Positions 32,096 through 41,233 of a stretch of 46,608 bases of DNA are shown piece by piece; position 1 is the stretch's first letter; each line of letters starts with the position of its first letter. The position numbers and the translations under genes were made by a program. Origin of the DNA: Nostocales cyanobacterium Centralia_MAG_434 (lineage in GTDB: Bacteria; Cyanobacteriota; Cyanobacteriia; Cyanobacteriales; Nostocaceae); contig JAJPJF010000081.1 of NCBI GenBank assembly GCA_021324415.1, positions 1-46,608 on the forward strand, given 5' to 3'. The notes beneath the pieces were generated by a model, which saw only the letters and a list, made by a program, of their open reading frames with translations, made no database searches and was not told the origin of the DNA.

Positions 32096-34642
32096 TTAAT
32101 AATCTCGTCGAACACCATTCACAACCGGCTTAACTTCAGAACTATCAGAAAATGGATCGGTTCCACCGGTCCAGTTAAAATCGCTAATTCGGAAATTAAT
32201 ACCACCTAATTGTAAGTCTGGGTTGTAACGTAGGGTAATGCCATAAGTACGACGGCTATACTCAAGAATGTAATCTGTACTGGTACTTTTTCCCGTGTCC
32301 AGGTTAATTGATGTTTGAAAGCCAAGGCGAAATGGTCCATAGATTTGCTGTGTGATTCCAGCCGTTAAGACTTTGGTATCTACAGCACGATCAAACAAAA
32401 AAGGTGATAAGCCGCTATTTAAACCTTGAGAATAACTGAGAACAAAAGCTGTGTAGTCCAGATAAGGTCGAGAAAAATGACCGAACTGTCCTGAGAGACT
32501 GACTGTACCAGTTAGAGTGGATTGATTATCACCACTAGTGTAATAACTGCTTGTACCAGTCACTCCAACACCCGCACTGAGATAAGGAGTGATGGGACTT
32601 GGTGTGTATCGCATACCTCCTGTAGGAGTAGGTGGTAATGATTTCCCTCGCCATAGCAAAAAGCCCTTATTAAGAGCAATGCTACCTTGGAGGCGACCTA
32701 GCGAAATGCGATCATTATTTCGAATCGGTTTGAGCAAATCTTGGCGATCAGTATTGGCGTTGATATATTGAACTCCTCCTTGATAGCTGAGGTTAACGCC
32801 GCTCTTTCCTAAAGGAATTATGGGAGAAGTTATGATACCACCAAGACTACTTTGGACAGTTTGAAAACCAAGAGAACCATTGTAAAGGCGATCTCGATAA
32901 CTGTATTCAAAGGTGGCAATATGTGGATTCCGCTCATCACCTATGCTCTGGCGTAGCCGCAGACTTGCGCGTAAACTGTCTTCAATCTTACTAAAATCAA
33001 GACTGGTTAACTTTGCAGAACCTTGGAGTGTAGTTGTTGGGCTGATAACAGCATTTAACTTGGATCTAAACCCAAACAGATCTGCAACGTTACCCAAGTT
33101 TTGTACTGCCTTTTGGACAAAAAACTGCGGTGTGATATTAAAGCTAGCACCTGGTTGGTTTATAAGATTAAAACCACGCTCAATGTAAAAACCTCCCTGA
33201 TCAGTTCCGTCGTATCCTACAGATGCTATTGTCGGCGTCACACTCCGTTCTCTACGGTCAATTGTCTGCTCATCCTTGGGAATCGGTAAGGAGACTCCGT
33301 TGTCAAAAACCAATCTTTGGCGCTGTGTCTTGATTCGGTCTTGTAAGGGTGACTCTCGTGTGAGAGTTACTTTATCCGCTCTTAACACAAGCTCCGGTGG
33401 TGAAAAAGGGTCGTTAGTGATGCGTGCATCTTTGGCTTGCCAACCTCGGGGATAGAAATCAATTTTTGCAGCTTCAAAACGTAACCGTTTGACTTGACCT
33501 CCCTGTTTTTGTCCAGGAACATTCCTTGCGTTTCTCCCACCACCGACGGTAAAGTTAATCCCTCCACGATTACTGACTTGCAGTGGTTGATTTGCTCTGA
33601 TGCGATCGCTCAACGGTGTCTGTGGTACTCCTCCTGTTGTCGCATCGGTTGGCAAAAACGCCAAATCTCTTTGGGCTGAAGGTATATAAATCTCGCCTCT
33701 ACCTTCTAGTATTTGCCCACTATCTTGAATGAAATTATAGGTGAAGCGTTGTCCGCGCAGTATTTGATCTCCCCGTGTCAAGGCAACATTTCCATCACCA
33801 ACTGCAATCAAGTTATCTAGATTGACTTGCAAGCGATCAGCATCTAACACTGACCCATCCATTCGCACCACAACATTTCCTTCTGCAGTGACAACCCGAC
33901 GTTGCTCATCATACTCTTGCCGATCTGCAACGACTTCAATGACTCTCCTTGTCTGTTGAGGCATATTGCCAGATGGAGTTTGGCTTGACGGTTGACTTTT
34001 ACCGCCTGTCGTGGTGTTACCTTGTGATGTTGGTGTAGACTGTTGTTGGTTTGTAGAGTTGGACTTGGGATTGCGAGGCTCAAATTCCAAGGTAGAGGGT
34101 GTTGGCGGTTGATCTGAAAGCTCTTGAGAGTGAAGAGAGTTAAAGTCTATGTGGATTGGTGGTTGTGCTTGCGCGATCGCTGATTCTTCTGGAATCCTAT
34201 CACTCTGATTTCGTGCTTGGGTTAGCTTCTCAACTAAAACTCGTGCCTTACTCTGGGATAAGTTCTTGCTTTTTGTGATTGTTGGGAATACATTTTCTGG
34301 CGCAGATGGCATTTCACCTGTCATCTGTGGCTTGTTACTCTTGTCCGACGAGGATTCTACTTGCTGTAACGGATAGCCTACTGTCAGCTGCTGACCCAAT
34401 AGATCTGCACTTCTTGCAGAAGAAAGAGGTGAGAATTCAGCGGGAAAAGTTTCCGGCGTACTGGGTTTTGATAAGGGCTTAACAACTGCTAATTCATTCC
34501 CATTTGAACTATCCTCAGGATTTCCCAAAGTTAGCTTGACGGCTGAGTGTGAATGATTGTCGTCAGTGGTAGCGGTGAGATTTGCTTTTTGTACAGGTTT
34601 TTGAATTGGAGGTGGTACAGATGGCAGAACTGGATGAAGCAT
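32096..34642 (-). CDS. DUF3769 / LptD-like outer-membrane beta-barrel protein
   Basis: An 848-residue protein. Residues 1-230 are a low-complexity Ser/Pro/Gln region with no recognisable signal peptide. An OstA/LptD N-terminal beta-jellyroll domain follows (about 233-330: RRVIEVVADRQEYDEQRRVV, TAEGNVVVRMDGSVLDADRL, GDGNVALTRGDQILRGQRFT). The C-terminal half (about 440-848) alternates hydrophobic/polar residues and aromatic ends as in outer-membrane barrels, ending FRISDFNWTGGTDPF. Cyanobacterial relatives are thought to insert lipopolysaccharide or other envelope glycolipid into the outer membrane. The first Met (MLHPVLPSVPPPIQKP) is shared with relatives in my recollection, so the missing signal may be a family trait. 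Confidence 0.85.
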   Translation of the reverse strand: MLHPVLPSVPPPIQKPVQKANLTATTDDNHSHSAVKLTLGNPEDSSNGNELAVVKPLSKPSTPETFPAEFSPLSSARSADLLGQQLTVGYPLQQVESSSDKSNKPQMTGEMPSAPENVFPTITKSKNLSQSKARVLVEKLTQARNQSDRIPEESAIAQAQPPIHIDFNSLHSQELSDQPPTPSTLEFEPRNPKSNSTNQQQSTPTSQGNTTTGGKSQPSSQTPSGNMPQQTRRVIEVVADRQEYDEQRRVVTAEGNVVVRMDGSVLDADRLQVNLDNLIAVGDGNVALTRGDQILRGQRFTYNFIQDSGQILEGRGEIYIPSAQRDLAFLPTDATTGGVPQTPLSDRIRANQPLQVSNRGGINFTVGGGRNARNVPGQKQGGQVKRLRFEAAKIDFYPRGWQAKDARITNDPFSPPELVLRADKVTLTRESPLQDRIKTQRQRLVFDNGVSLPIPKDEQTIDRRERSVTPTIASVGYDGTDQGGFYIERGFNLINQPGASFNITPQFFVQKAVQNLGNVADLFGFRSKLNAVISPTTTLQGSAKLTSLDFSKIEDSLRASLRLRQSIGDERNPHIATFEYSYRDRLYNGSLGFQTVQSSLGGIITSPIIPLGKSGVNLSYQGGVQYINANTDRQDLLKPIRNNDRISLGRLQGSIALNKGFLLWRGKSLPPTPTGGMRYTPSPITPYLSAGVGVTGTSSYYTSGDNQSTLTGTVSLSGQFGHFSRPYLDYTAFVLSYSQGLNSGLSPFLFDRAVDTKVLTAGITQQIYGPFRLGFQTSINLDTGKSTSTDYILEYSRRTYGITLRYNPDLQLGGINFRISDFNWTGGTDPFSDSSEVKPVVNGVRRDY

Positions 34643-34685
34643 ATTTTCAGCACAATCAAGCTAACAAATAGCCAATAAAAGAAGA

Positions 34686-34728
34686 GGACACTTCCTTGCC
34701 AGGTTTCTCTCCGGTGGGGAAAGTGTCC
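34686..34728 (-). terminator. Hairpin downstream of psbI
   Basis: GGACACTT (34686-34693) pairs with AAGTGTCC (34721-34728); an inner CCAGG/CCGG pairing shortens the loop. Read on the minus strand there is no strong T-run, so termination is only probable. Confidence 0.4.
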
Positions 34729-34883
34729 GTCTGGAAAGATTTTTTACACATTTTTCTTTCCGAATACGTGCCTTCTGCCTATCCTAACTCTACGAGAAGC
34801 TGTGCAGTAGGCGTCTGGGGTAAGTTCACCCTAGGCGTCAGCATGTTTTCCGCTTCTAGCAGTTGCGGACAAGTGCCATGCTT

Positions 34884-35000
34884 CTACTCTAAATCTTGAC
34901 GACCAGGGTTACGTGCTGGGTCATTTGATAAAAATCCAAACACAAAAATGGTCAAAAAGAAGGCAACAACAATATAAACGACGATTTTTAAAGTCAGCAT
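34884..35000 (-). CDS. psbI: Photosystem II reaction centre protein I
   Basis: A 38-residue single-helix PSII subunit near the D1/CP43 side of the reaction centre. The sequence [20 protein letters not shown] then [18 protein letters not shown] is unmistakable. AAAGGAGA upstream is a good ribosome site. It stands alone between the DUF3769 gene and a long gap. Confidence 0.98.
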   Translation of the reverse strand: MLTLKIVVYIVVAFFLTIFVFGFLSNDPARNPGRQDLE

Positions 35001-35774
35001 CGCAATATCTCCTTTGGGTATAAGAATCCTTCAGTATCTGCCATGCACAGAAAGATAGCTTTTTTATATTACCCAAATCTTGTCCCCTTTTGGAGCTTGG
35101 GTTTTCTTGCCAGTAGATGGATCTTCAGCAGAAGTTATGAAGTTCTCTTGTTTTGAGACGCTGATTATCAAGCCTAGGTTTCCAGCTATTGGACTATTTT
35201 CTTCAGTGATGGTATTTATTTTTGATTTTTTGACCTCTGTTAGTTGTCAGTACTCATACGGTTACACCCCAAGCAAAAGAAAGATGTTTGCGCTCATTGG
35301 GATGAGAGTCATTCCTTGAAATAGAAGTATGAAGCAATTACTACTTCATAGCTTTATTGTGATTTATAGTTTTTTATACACTTAAGTTTGGTAACTTTTG
35401 AGCAAGGGTGTGTATCTACTTAGATAAAAGTTAGCAGGATAATGGTCTGAGTGGGAGAGTGCTCCCTTCTTGCTCAAAATGACTCTGTTGCTGGCACTTT
35501 GGGAATCTCGCACTAGAGATTTCTGGTCTTGATCTGACTGATAAGCTCGTTATACCAGAACAAATATTTAACATCGTCCGAAGTACATACGTTACATTAC
35601 AATTATGACAGGGTTAGAATTATGACAAAAAACACCTTAAACTAGTATATTTAGCGTGTATTCATCTCAGTGGCAATACTGGAAGCTCAACCTTCAAATC
35701 AAAACTAAGCAATATGTAACTAAAACAAGTCTCACACTTTCAGGCCAATTCCACCAAACTAACCAATGTAGATA
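35001..35774. other. Long gap between psbI and the glycosyltransferase
   Basis: 774 bp. A 79-codon frame (35080-35319, TTG start) has no ribosome site or recognisable family and is not called. The left end should hold the psbI promoter on the minus strand, and the right end that of the glycosyltransferase. No tRNA, strong hairpin or repeat was seen. Confidence 0.5.
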
Positions 35775-37070
35775 ATGCGCATTCTGATTTATTCCTATAA
35801 CTATTATCCAGAGCCAATTGGAATTGCTCCTTTAATGACGGAACTTGCAGAAGGTCTGGTTGAGCGAGGTCACCAAGTGCGGGTCATCACGGGAATGCCC
35901 AACTATCCACAGCGCCAGATTTACGGAGAATATTGTGGTAAGTGGTTTGTTACTGAACAAAAAAATGGAGTTACTATCCAACGTAGTTACCTACGCATCA
36001 AGTCTAAACCTAACTTAGTAGACAGGTTGTTATTGGAATTGAGCTTTGTGATTACCAGCTTGCCACAGGCTCTCAACGGCTGGCGACCCGATGTTATTCT
36101 TCTGACAGTTCCTCCTTTACTTGTTTCTGTGCCAGCAACTGTGCTTAGTTGGTTACACAATTGTCCAGTAGTACTGAATCTCCAAGACATATTGCCAGAA
36201 GCTGCAGTCCGTGTTGGACTCATCAAAAATAAAATTATTATTCGTGCTTTTGAAGCTTTAGAAAAATTTGCATACAAAAGTGCACAGATTATTAGTGTAA
36301 TTGCTGATGGCTTTGTAGAAAATCTAGTGAATAAGGGTGTCCCTCAAAGCAAAATAGTTTGTATCCCTAACTGGGTGAATGTAAACTTTATCTATCCTCT
36401 ACCAAAAGAGAATAATGCCTGGAAATATTCCTATCAGCTTGATGGGAAATTTGTAGTTATGTATTCAGGCAACATTGCTCTCACCCAAGGTTTAGAGACA
36501 GTAGTGGAAGCAGCAGTTTTATTGGATCATCTTTCAGAAATTGTTTTTGTGATTGCAGGTGAGTCCACAGCACTCATGAATTTGCAGAAATATTGTCTTC
36601 GTCGTGGGGCTACTAACGTTTTGCTCTTGCCACTGCAACCACGAGAAAAGCTACCTGAAATGATGGCTGCAGCAGACATAGGCTTAATTGTGCAAAAACA
36701 CAACGTGATTTCCTTCAACATGCCATCCAAAATCCCGCTATTGTTGGCAAGTGGTCGCCCGATAGTAGCTTCAGTTCCTGCAACTGGTACTGCCGCGCAA
36801 GCTATCACCAAAAGTGGTGGTGGTATAGTTGTTCCCCCAGAGTCACCAGAGGCGTTAGCCCAGGCAATACTAGACCTATACTCTCATCCAGAAAAAGCAA
36901 CTGAACTCGGTAATAGAGGCAGACAGCACGCCATTGAACGCTATTCTTTTGAACAGGCGATCGCACAATATGAAGCATTGTTCTCTGCAGTAGTCACTCG
37001 TTCTGTATTTAGTACAAATGTTTTACCAAAAGGTAATGGGAAGGCTCATTCTTTATTGAAGCCGGAATAG
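35775..37070 (+). CDS. Glycosyltransferase family 4 (WcaI-like)
   Basis: A 431-residue GT-B glycosyltransferase. The N-terminal domain begins MRILIYSYNYYPEPIGIAPL with TELAEGLVERGHQVRVITGMPNYP, the classic WcaI/GT4 start. The C-terminal nucleotide-sugar domain has VMYSGNIALTQGLETVVEAA, FNMPSKIPLLLASGRPIVAS and GGGIVVPPESPEALAQAI; the last carries the EX7E-type region (PPESPEAL). It probably transfers a sugar in exopolysaccharide or lipopolysaccharide synthesis at the cytoplasmic face of the membrane. The donor and acceptor are not inferable. The stop codon lies 6 bp before the repeat at 37077. It is followed on the same strand by the ABC-F gene, but with repeat DNA between. Confidence 0.9.
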   Translation: MRILIYSYNYYPEPIGIAPLMTELAEGLVERGHQVRVITGMPNYPQRQIYGEYCGKWFVTEQKNGVTIQRSYLRIKSKPNLVDRLLLELSFVITSLPQALNGWRPDVILLTVPPLLVSVPATVLSWLHNCPVVLNLQDILPEAAVRVGLIKNKIIIRAFEALEKFAYKSAQIISVIADGFVENLVNKGVPQSKIVCIPNWVNVNFIYPLPKENNAWKYSYQLDGKFVVMYSGNIALTQGLETVVEAAVLLDHLSEIVFVIAGESTALMNLQKYCLRRGATNVLLLPLQPREKLPEMMAAADIGLIVQKHNVISFNMPSKIPLLLASGRPIVASVPATGTAAQAITKSGGGIVVPPESPEALAQAILDLYSHPEKATELGNRGRQHAIERYSFEQAIAQYEALFSAVVTRSVFSTNVLPKGNGKAHSLLKPE

Positions 37071-37076
37071 GGTTTT

Positions 37077-37151
37077 GGACAAGGAGGACAAGGAGGACAA
37101 GGAGGACAAGGAGGACAGCCCCTATCCTATGCCCCATGCCCTATTCCCCAT
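37077..37151. repeat. Composite repeat: GGACAAGGA units plus CCTATGCCC module
   Basis: Four copies of the 9-mer GGACAAGGA, then ACAGCCCCTATCCTATGCCC and CATGCCCTATTCCCC. The same order (GACAAG units, then ACAG-CCTATCCTATGCCC) is seen at 46395-46608. Confidence 0.9.
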
Positions 37152-37238
37152 AGAGAATTTTGTAGTTAAATTTTGTTAAGATAAACTCAAAGCTAGCATG
37201 TTGCCTTCCCTAACCATCGCTTACCTTGGAGACATTGG

Positions 37239-38933
37239 ATGCTGCGACTCGAACATATCAGTAAAATTTACCCCACAGGCGAAGTCCTCAAAGATGTCAA
37301 CTGGGAAGTCAAGCCAGGGGATCGCATTGGCTTAGTTGGTGTCAATGGTGCCGGAAAATCTACACAGCTAAAAATTATCACTGGCGAAATTGAACCCACT
37401 GCAGGTGAAATTATCCGTCCTGCCAGTTTACACATAGCATATCTCAACCAAGAGTTTGAAGTAGATCCCAGCCGTACTGTCAAAGAAGAATTATGGCGTG
37501 CTTTTGGTGAAGCTAACAAGGTGAACGAAGCATTGGCACAAGTTCATCGGGAAATGGAAACCGCTACACCTGAGAAATTAGACCAACTGATTCACACTAT
37601 GGATCGCCTCCAACGCCAGTTTGAAGCCTTAGACGGCTATGGACTAGAGGCACAAATTGATAAAATCCTCCCAGAAATCGGATTTGAATTGGGAGATGGC
37701 GATCGCCTTGTCAGTTCCTTTAGTGGTGGTTGGCAGATGCGGATGAGTTTGGGCAAAATCCTGCTGCAAAAACCCGATTTATTGCTGCTAGACGAACCAA
37801 CTAACCACCTAGACCTAGAAACTATTGAGTGGTTGGAAACTTACCTCAAAGGTCTGACAACCCCGATGGTCATCGTTTCCCATGACCGTGAGTTTCTTGA
37901 TCGGCTTTGTACTCAGGTAGTAGAAACAGAACGCGGTGTTTCCACAACCTATTTAGGTAACTACTCAGCTTATCTACAACAGAAAGCTGAAAATCAATTA
38001 GCACAACTTTCTGCTTATGAACGTCAGCAGAAAGAACTTGATAAGCAGCAAGCTTTTGTTGATCGATTTCGCGCTAGTGCTACCCGTAGCACTCAGGCAA
38101 AAAGCCGAGAAAAACAACTGGAAAAAATTGAGCGCATTGAAGCACCTACATCTGGTGTCAGAACTCTACACTTCCGGTTTCCACCTGCACCACGTAGTGG
38201 ACGTGAGGTCGTGATCATTAAAGATTTGACTCATGTCTATGATGACAAAATACTATTTTTGGGTGCAAATCTCCTGATTGAAAGAGGCGATCGCATTGCT
38301 TTTTTAGGTCCCAATGGTGCAGGAAAGTCCACTTTGTTGCGCTTGATTATGGGGATTGAGCAACCCACAGAAGGTATAGTCAAATTAGGCGAACACGGGG
38401 TGATCCCCGGCTACTTTGAACAAAACCAAGCCGAAGCGTTGGATTTGAAAAAAACAGTCATGGACACAATCCATGATGAAGTTCCTGATTGGAAGAATGA
38501 GGAAGTCCGAACTTTATTAGGAAAATTTCTCTTTAGTGGAGACACTGTTTTTAAGCCAGTAGCAGCACTCAGTGGAGGAGAAAAAGCACGTCTGGCGCTA
38601 GGCAAAATGCTGTTATGTCCTGCAAATTTGTTGATTTTAGATGAGCCAACAAACCATTTGGATATTCCTGCAAAAGAAATGTTAGAAGAAGCCATACAAA
38701 ACTATGATGGCACGGTCATTGTGGTTTCTCACGACCGCTACTTTATCTCTCAGGTCGCTAACAAAATTGTAGAAATCCGCGATGGTGAATTCCGAGTCTA
38801 CCTAGGTGATTATCATTACTATCTAGACAAAATTGCTGAAGAAAAAGAACAGGCAAGATTAGAGGCGATAGCTGCCGAAAAAGCAGCGAAAAAAGCCGCC
38901 AAGGCCGCAAAAGCAAGTGCAAAACGAAAATAG
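37239..38933 (+). CDS. ABC-F family ATPase (ribosome-associated type)
   Basis: A 564-residue soluble tandem ATPase with no membrane domain. NBD1: Walker A GVNGAGKST (34-42), signature FSGGW near 161, LLLLDEPTNHLD near 181. A linker with charged helices follows (about 245-300, ENQLAQLSAYERQQKELDKQ). NBD2: GPNGAGKST near 357, LSGGEKARLALGKM near 444, LLILDEPTNHLD. The C-terminus is a Lys/Ala-rich tail (AAEKAAKKAAKAAKASAKRK). ABC-F proteins act on ribosomes (translation factors, some antibiotic-protection types). The subtype cannot be fixed by eye; it resembles the Uup/YdiF group. GGAG lies 9 nt before ATG 37239. Confidence 0.93.
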   Translation: MLRLEHISKIYPTGEVLKDVNWEVKPGDRIGLVGVNGAGKSTQLKIITGEIEPTAGEIIRPASLHIAYLNQEFEVDPSRTVKEELWRAFGEANKVNEALAQVHREMETATPEKLDQLIHTMDRLQRQFEALDGYGLEAQIDKILPEIGFELGDGDRLVSSFSGGWQMRMSLGKILLQKPDLLLLDEPTNHLDLETIEWLETYLKGLTTPMVIVSHDREFLDRLCTQVVETERGVSTTYLGNYSAYLQQKAENQLAQLSAYERQQKELDKQQAFVDRFRASATRSTQAKSREKQLEKIERIEAPTSGVRTLHFRFPPAPRSGREVVIIKDLTHVYDDKILFLGANLLIERGDRIAFLGPNGAGKSTLLRLIMGIEQPTEGIVKLGEHGVIPGYFEQNQAEALDLKKTVMDTIHDEVPDWKNEEVRTLLGKFLFSGDTVFKPVAALSGGEKARLALGKMLLCPANLLILDEPTNHLDIPAKEMLEEAIQNYDGTVIVVSHDRYFISQVANKIVEIRDGEFRVYLGDYHYYLDKIAEEKEQARLEAIAAEKAAKKAAKAAKASAKRK

Positions 38934-39154
38934 AGAGAATAGTTAATAGCTAACAGTTATCATTTGCCAGTTATTAGTTAACAATTAGCTATCGTCTGCC
39001 ATCAGCGATACATAAAAAAATTGCTAAAGATTAAGAAATATCTAAAAAAACTAGGAAATGGTAAGAAAAAAAGTTATTGAGCAGAATTTCACTTGCAGCT
39101 GGCGTTAGCAGTGGTATCATTCGAGTATTACAAAAAGTAAAGGGCAGTTTTATT

Positions 39155-40753
39155 ATGACCAAAGCACCTGTTGCTCCCGTGGTGCTAGTCATTTTAGACG
39201 GATGGGGCTACTGCGAGGAGACCAATGGAAATGCGATCGCCTCTGCTAAAACTCCTGTCATGGAAAGTCTATGGGCAGCTTATCCCCATACCCTCATACA
39301 AACCTCAGGAAAAGCTGTAGGTTTGCCAGAGGGTCAAATGGGTAACTCAGAAGTTGGTCATTTAAACATTGGCGCTGGGCGAGTTGTACCGCAAGAATTG
39401 GTCCGCATCTCGGACGCAGTAGAAGACGGTTCGATCCTCAAAAACCCAGCACTTGTCAAAATTTGCCAGGAAGTCCTTAGTCGTAATGGCAAGCTGCATA
39501 TAGTAGGACTTTGTTCTGAGGGTGGGGTACACTCGCACATCAGCCATCTATTCGGATTACTTGATCTAGCAAAGTCTCAGGGTCTCTCAAAAGTATGTAT
39601 CCACGCAATCACTGATGGTCGTGATACAAATCCAAAAGAAGGTGTAAAAGCAATTGGGCTGATTCAAGATTACATAGACCGTATAGGAGTAGGGCGTATA
39701 GTCACTCTCAGCGGTCGCTATTACGCGATGGATCGAGATCATCGCTGGGATCGGGTTAAACGCGCCTATGACGTCATAACACAAGATGGCTCTGGTAATG
39801 GTCGTTCAGCCGTGGAAGTCATACAAGAAGCTTATGCAGAGGGTGTGACAGACGAATTTATCGTCCCAGTCAGAATAGCACCAGGCGCAATAGAGCCAGG
39901 AGATGGAGTGATCTTTTTCAACTTCCGTCCTGATCGTGCTAGACAACTCACTCAAGCTCTTGTTAGTCCAGAGTTTAAAGGGTTTGAAAGACAGCAAATC
40001 ACACCATTGTCTTTTGTCAGTTTTACTCAATACGACCCAGACTTACCCGTTGAGGTTGCTTTTGAGCCTCAGAATCTCAATAACATTCTGGGAGGCGTTA
40101 TCGCCGATCATGGTCTAAAGCAGTTTCGTACTGCGGAAACAGAAAAATATGCCCACGTCACCTACTTCTTCAACGGTGGTTTAGAAGAACCGTTTGTCGG
40201 AGAAGACCGCGAACTGATCAACAGTCCCATGGTGGCGACTTATGACCGTGCACCAGCAATGTCAGCCTCAGCTGTCACAAATGTGGCGATCGCAGCTATT
40301 GAAAAGCGTATCTACTCTCTAGTTGTGATCAACTACGCCAACCCAGACATGGTGGGACATACTGGTAATATAGAGGCTACAGTTGAAGCAGTGGAAACAG
40401 TTGATCATTGTTTAGGCCGCCTGCTAAACAGTATTAGCAAAGTTGGTGGTACAGCAATGATTACTGCCGATCATGGCAACGCCGAGTTGATGCGGGATCA
40501 AGAGGGTAATCCCTGGACAGCACATACAACCAATCCCGTTCCCTTCATTCTTGTGGAAGGAGAAACAGTAAAAATACCTGGACATGGCACAAATGTCACT
40601 CTGCGCAGTGATGGTAAGCTAGCAGACATAGCTCCCACAATTCTAGAAATTTTACAATTGCCAATTCCAGCAGAAATGACCGGGCGATCCCTGGTCCAAT
40701 CAGCTGAATATGACGTCCAATCTCCTCGTACCCCTGTCCAAGTAGGGCTATAA
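39155..40753 (+). CDS. gpmI: 2,3-bisphosphoglycerate-independent phosphoglycerate mutase
   Basis: A 532-residue glycolytic enzyme interconverting 3- and 2-phosphoglycerate with Mn2+ and a phosphoserine intermediate. Visible sites: metal Asp15 in LVILDGWGY, catalytic Ser65 in GQMGNSEVGHLNIGAG, DGRDTNPKEG, FFNFRPDRARQLTQAL, and metal-binding NYANPDMVGHTGN and TADHGNAE motifs. ATG 39155 (MTKAPVAPVVLVILDG) is chosen; the open frame starts at TTG 39077, but those residues are not family-like. AAAGGG lies about 12 nt upstream. secG follows after 174 bp with the same direction. Confidence 0.95.
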   Translation: MTKAPVAPVVLVILDGWGYCEETNGNAIASAKTPVMESLWAAYPHTLIQTSGKAVGLPEGQMGNSEVGHLNIGAGRVVPQELVRISDAVEDGSILKNPALVKICQEVLSRNGKLHIVGLCSEGGVHSHISHLFGLLDLAKSQGLSKVCIHAITDGRDTNPKEGVKAIGLIQDYIDRIGVGRIVTLSGRYYAMDRDHRWDRVKRAYDVITQDGSGNGRSAVEVIQEAYAEGVTDEFIVPVRIAPGAIEPGDGVIFFNFRPDRARQLTQALVSPEFKGFERQQITPLSFVSFTQYDPDLPVEVAFEPQNLNNILGGVIADHGLKQFRTAETEKYAHVTYFFNGGLEEPFVGEDRELINSPMVATYDRAPAMSASAVTNVAIAAIEKRIYSLVVINYANPDMVGHTGNIEATVEAVETVDHCLGRLLNSISKVGGTAMITADHGNAELMRDQEGNPWTAHTTNPVPFILVEGETVKIPGHGTNVTLRSDGKLADIAPTILEILQLPIPAEMTGRSLVQSAEYDVQSPRTPVQVGL

Positions 40754-40835
40754 ATAATAAGAGGGGAGTTAAGAGTAAAAAGTGAGGAATCACACAAAGG
40801 ATGAGAGAATGAAGAATCAAAATTCCCAATTCCTA

Positions 40836-40885
40836 ACTCCTAACTCCTAAACGCTAGTTGCGGGACTGTCGGGCATTGCCCGCAA
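40836..40885. repeat. Low-complexity tract and hairpin upstream of secG
   Basis: CCTAACTCCTAACTCC (40836-40853) is the motif also found near 112 and, in reverse, 18775. Next, TTGCGGG (40858-40864) pairs with CCCGCAA (40879-40885). Confidence 0.6.
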
Positions 40886-40927
40886 GAGCGCACTGGCTCC
40901 TCCTAACTTTTCGTAGACAACACTGCC

Positions 40928-41161
40928 ATGACAATAACTAACGTCGTAGAAGCTATCTGGGTTTTTTCAGCTATTGGTTTAATAGTCTTAGTTTTACTAC
41001 ATAGTCCAAAAGGTGATGGCATAGGAGCCATTGGTGGTCAAGCCCAGCTATTCAGTAGCACCAAAAGTGCTGAAAATACGTTAAACAGAGTGACTTGGGC
41101 ACTCACAGTCATTTTTCTGGGCTTAACGGTGGTTTTAAGTGCTAATTGGCTTCCCAAGTAA
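40928..41161 (+). CDS. secG: Preprotein translocase subunit SecG
   Basis: A 77-residue protein with two membrane helices (about 5-24 and 53-72) joined by the conserved SPKGDGIGAIGGQAQLFSST loop, as in cyanobacterial SecG. It is the accessory subunit of the SecYEG channel in plasma/thylakoid membranes. The motif match is clear despite the short length. The start is supported by the family length, although no ribosome site is obvious. Confidence 0.93.
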   Translation: MTITNVVEAIWVFSAIGLIVLVLLHSPKGDGIGAIGGQAQLFSSTKSAENTLNRVTWALTVIFLGLTVVLSANWLPK

Positions 41162-41233
41162 GGATAAGCAGATGTAGGAGATGAGGGATATCAGGAATAT
41201 CTTTCCAATTGGTTCAGCAAGGCAGTACATGTA

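Noticed and set aside
34696-34899. Plus-strand 67-codon frame opposite psbI
   Set aside because: It overlaps the psbI 3' end and hairpin; composition and start context are not gene-like.
35080-35319. 79-codon frame in the psbI-glycosyltransferase gap
   Set aside because: TTG start, no ribosome site, no recognisable family; left as doubtful non-coding.
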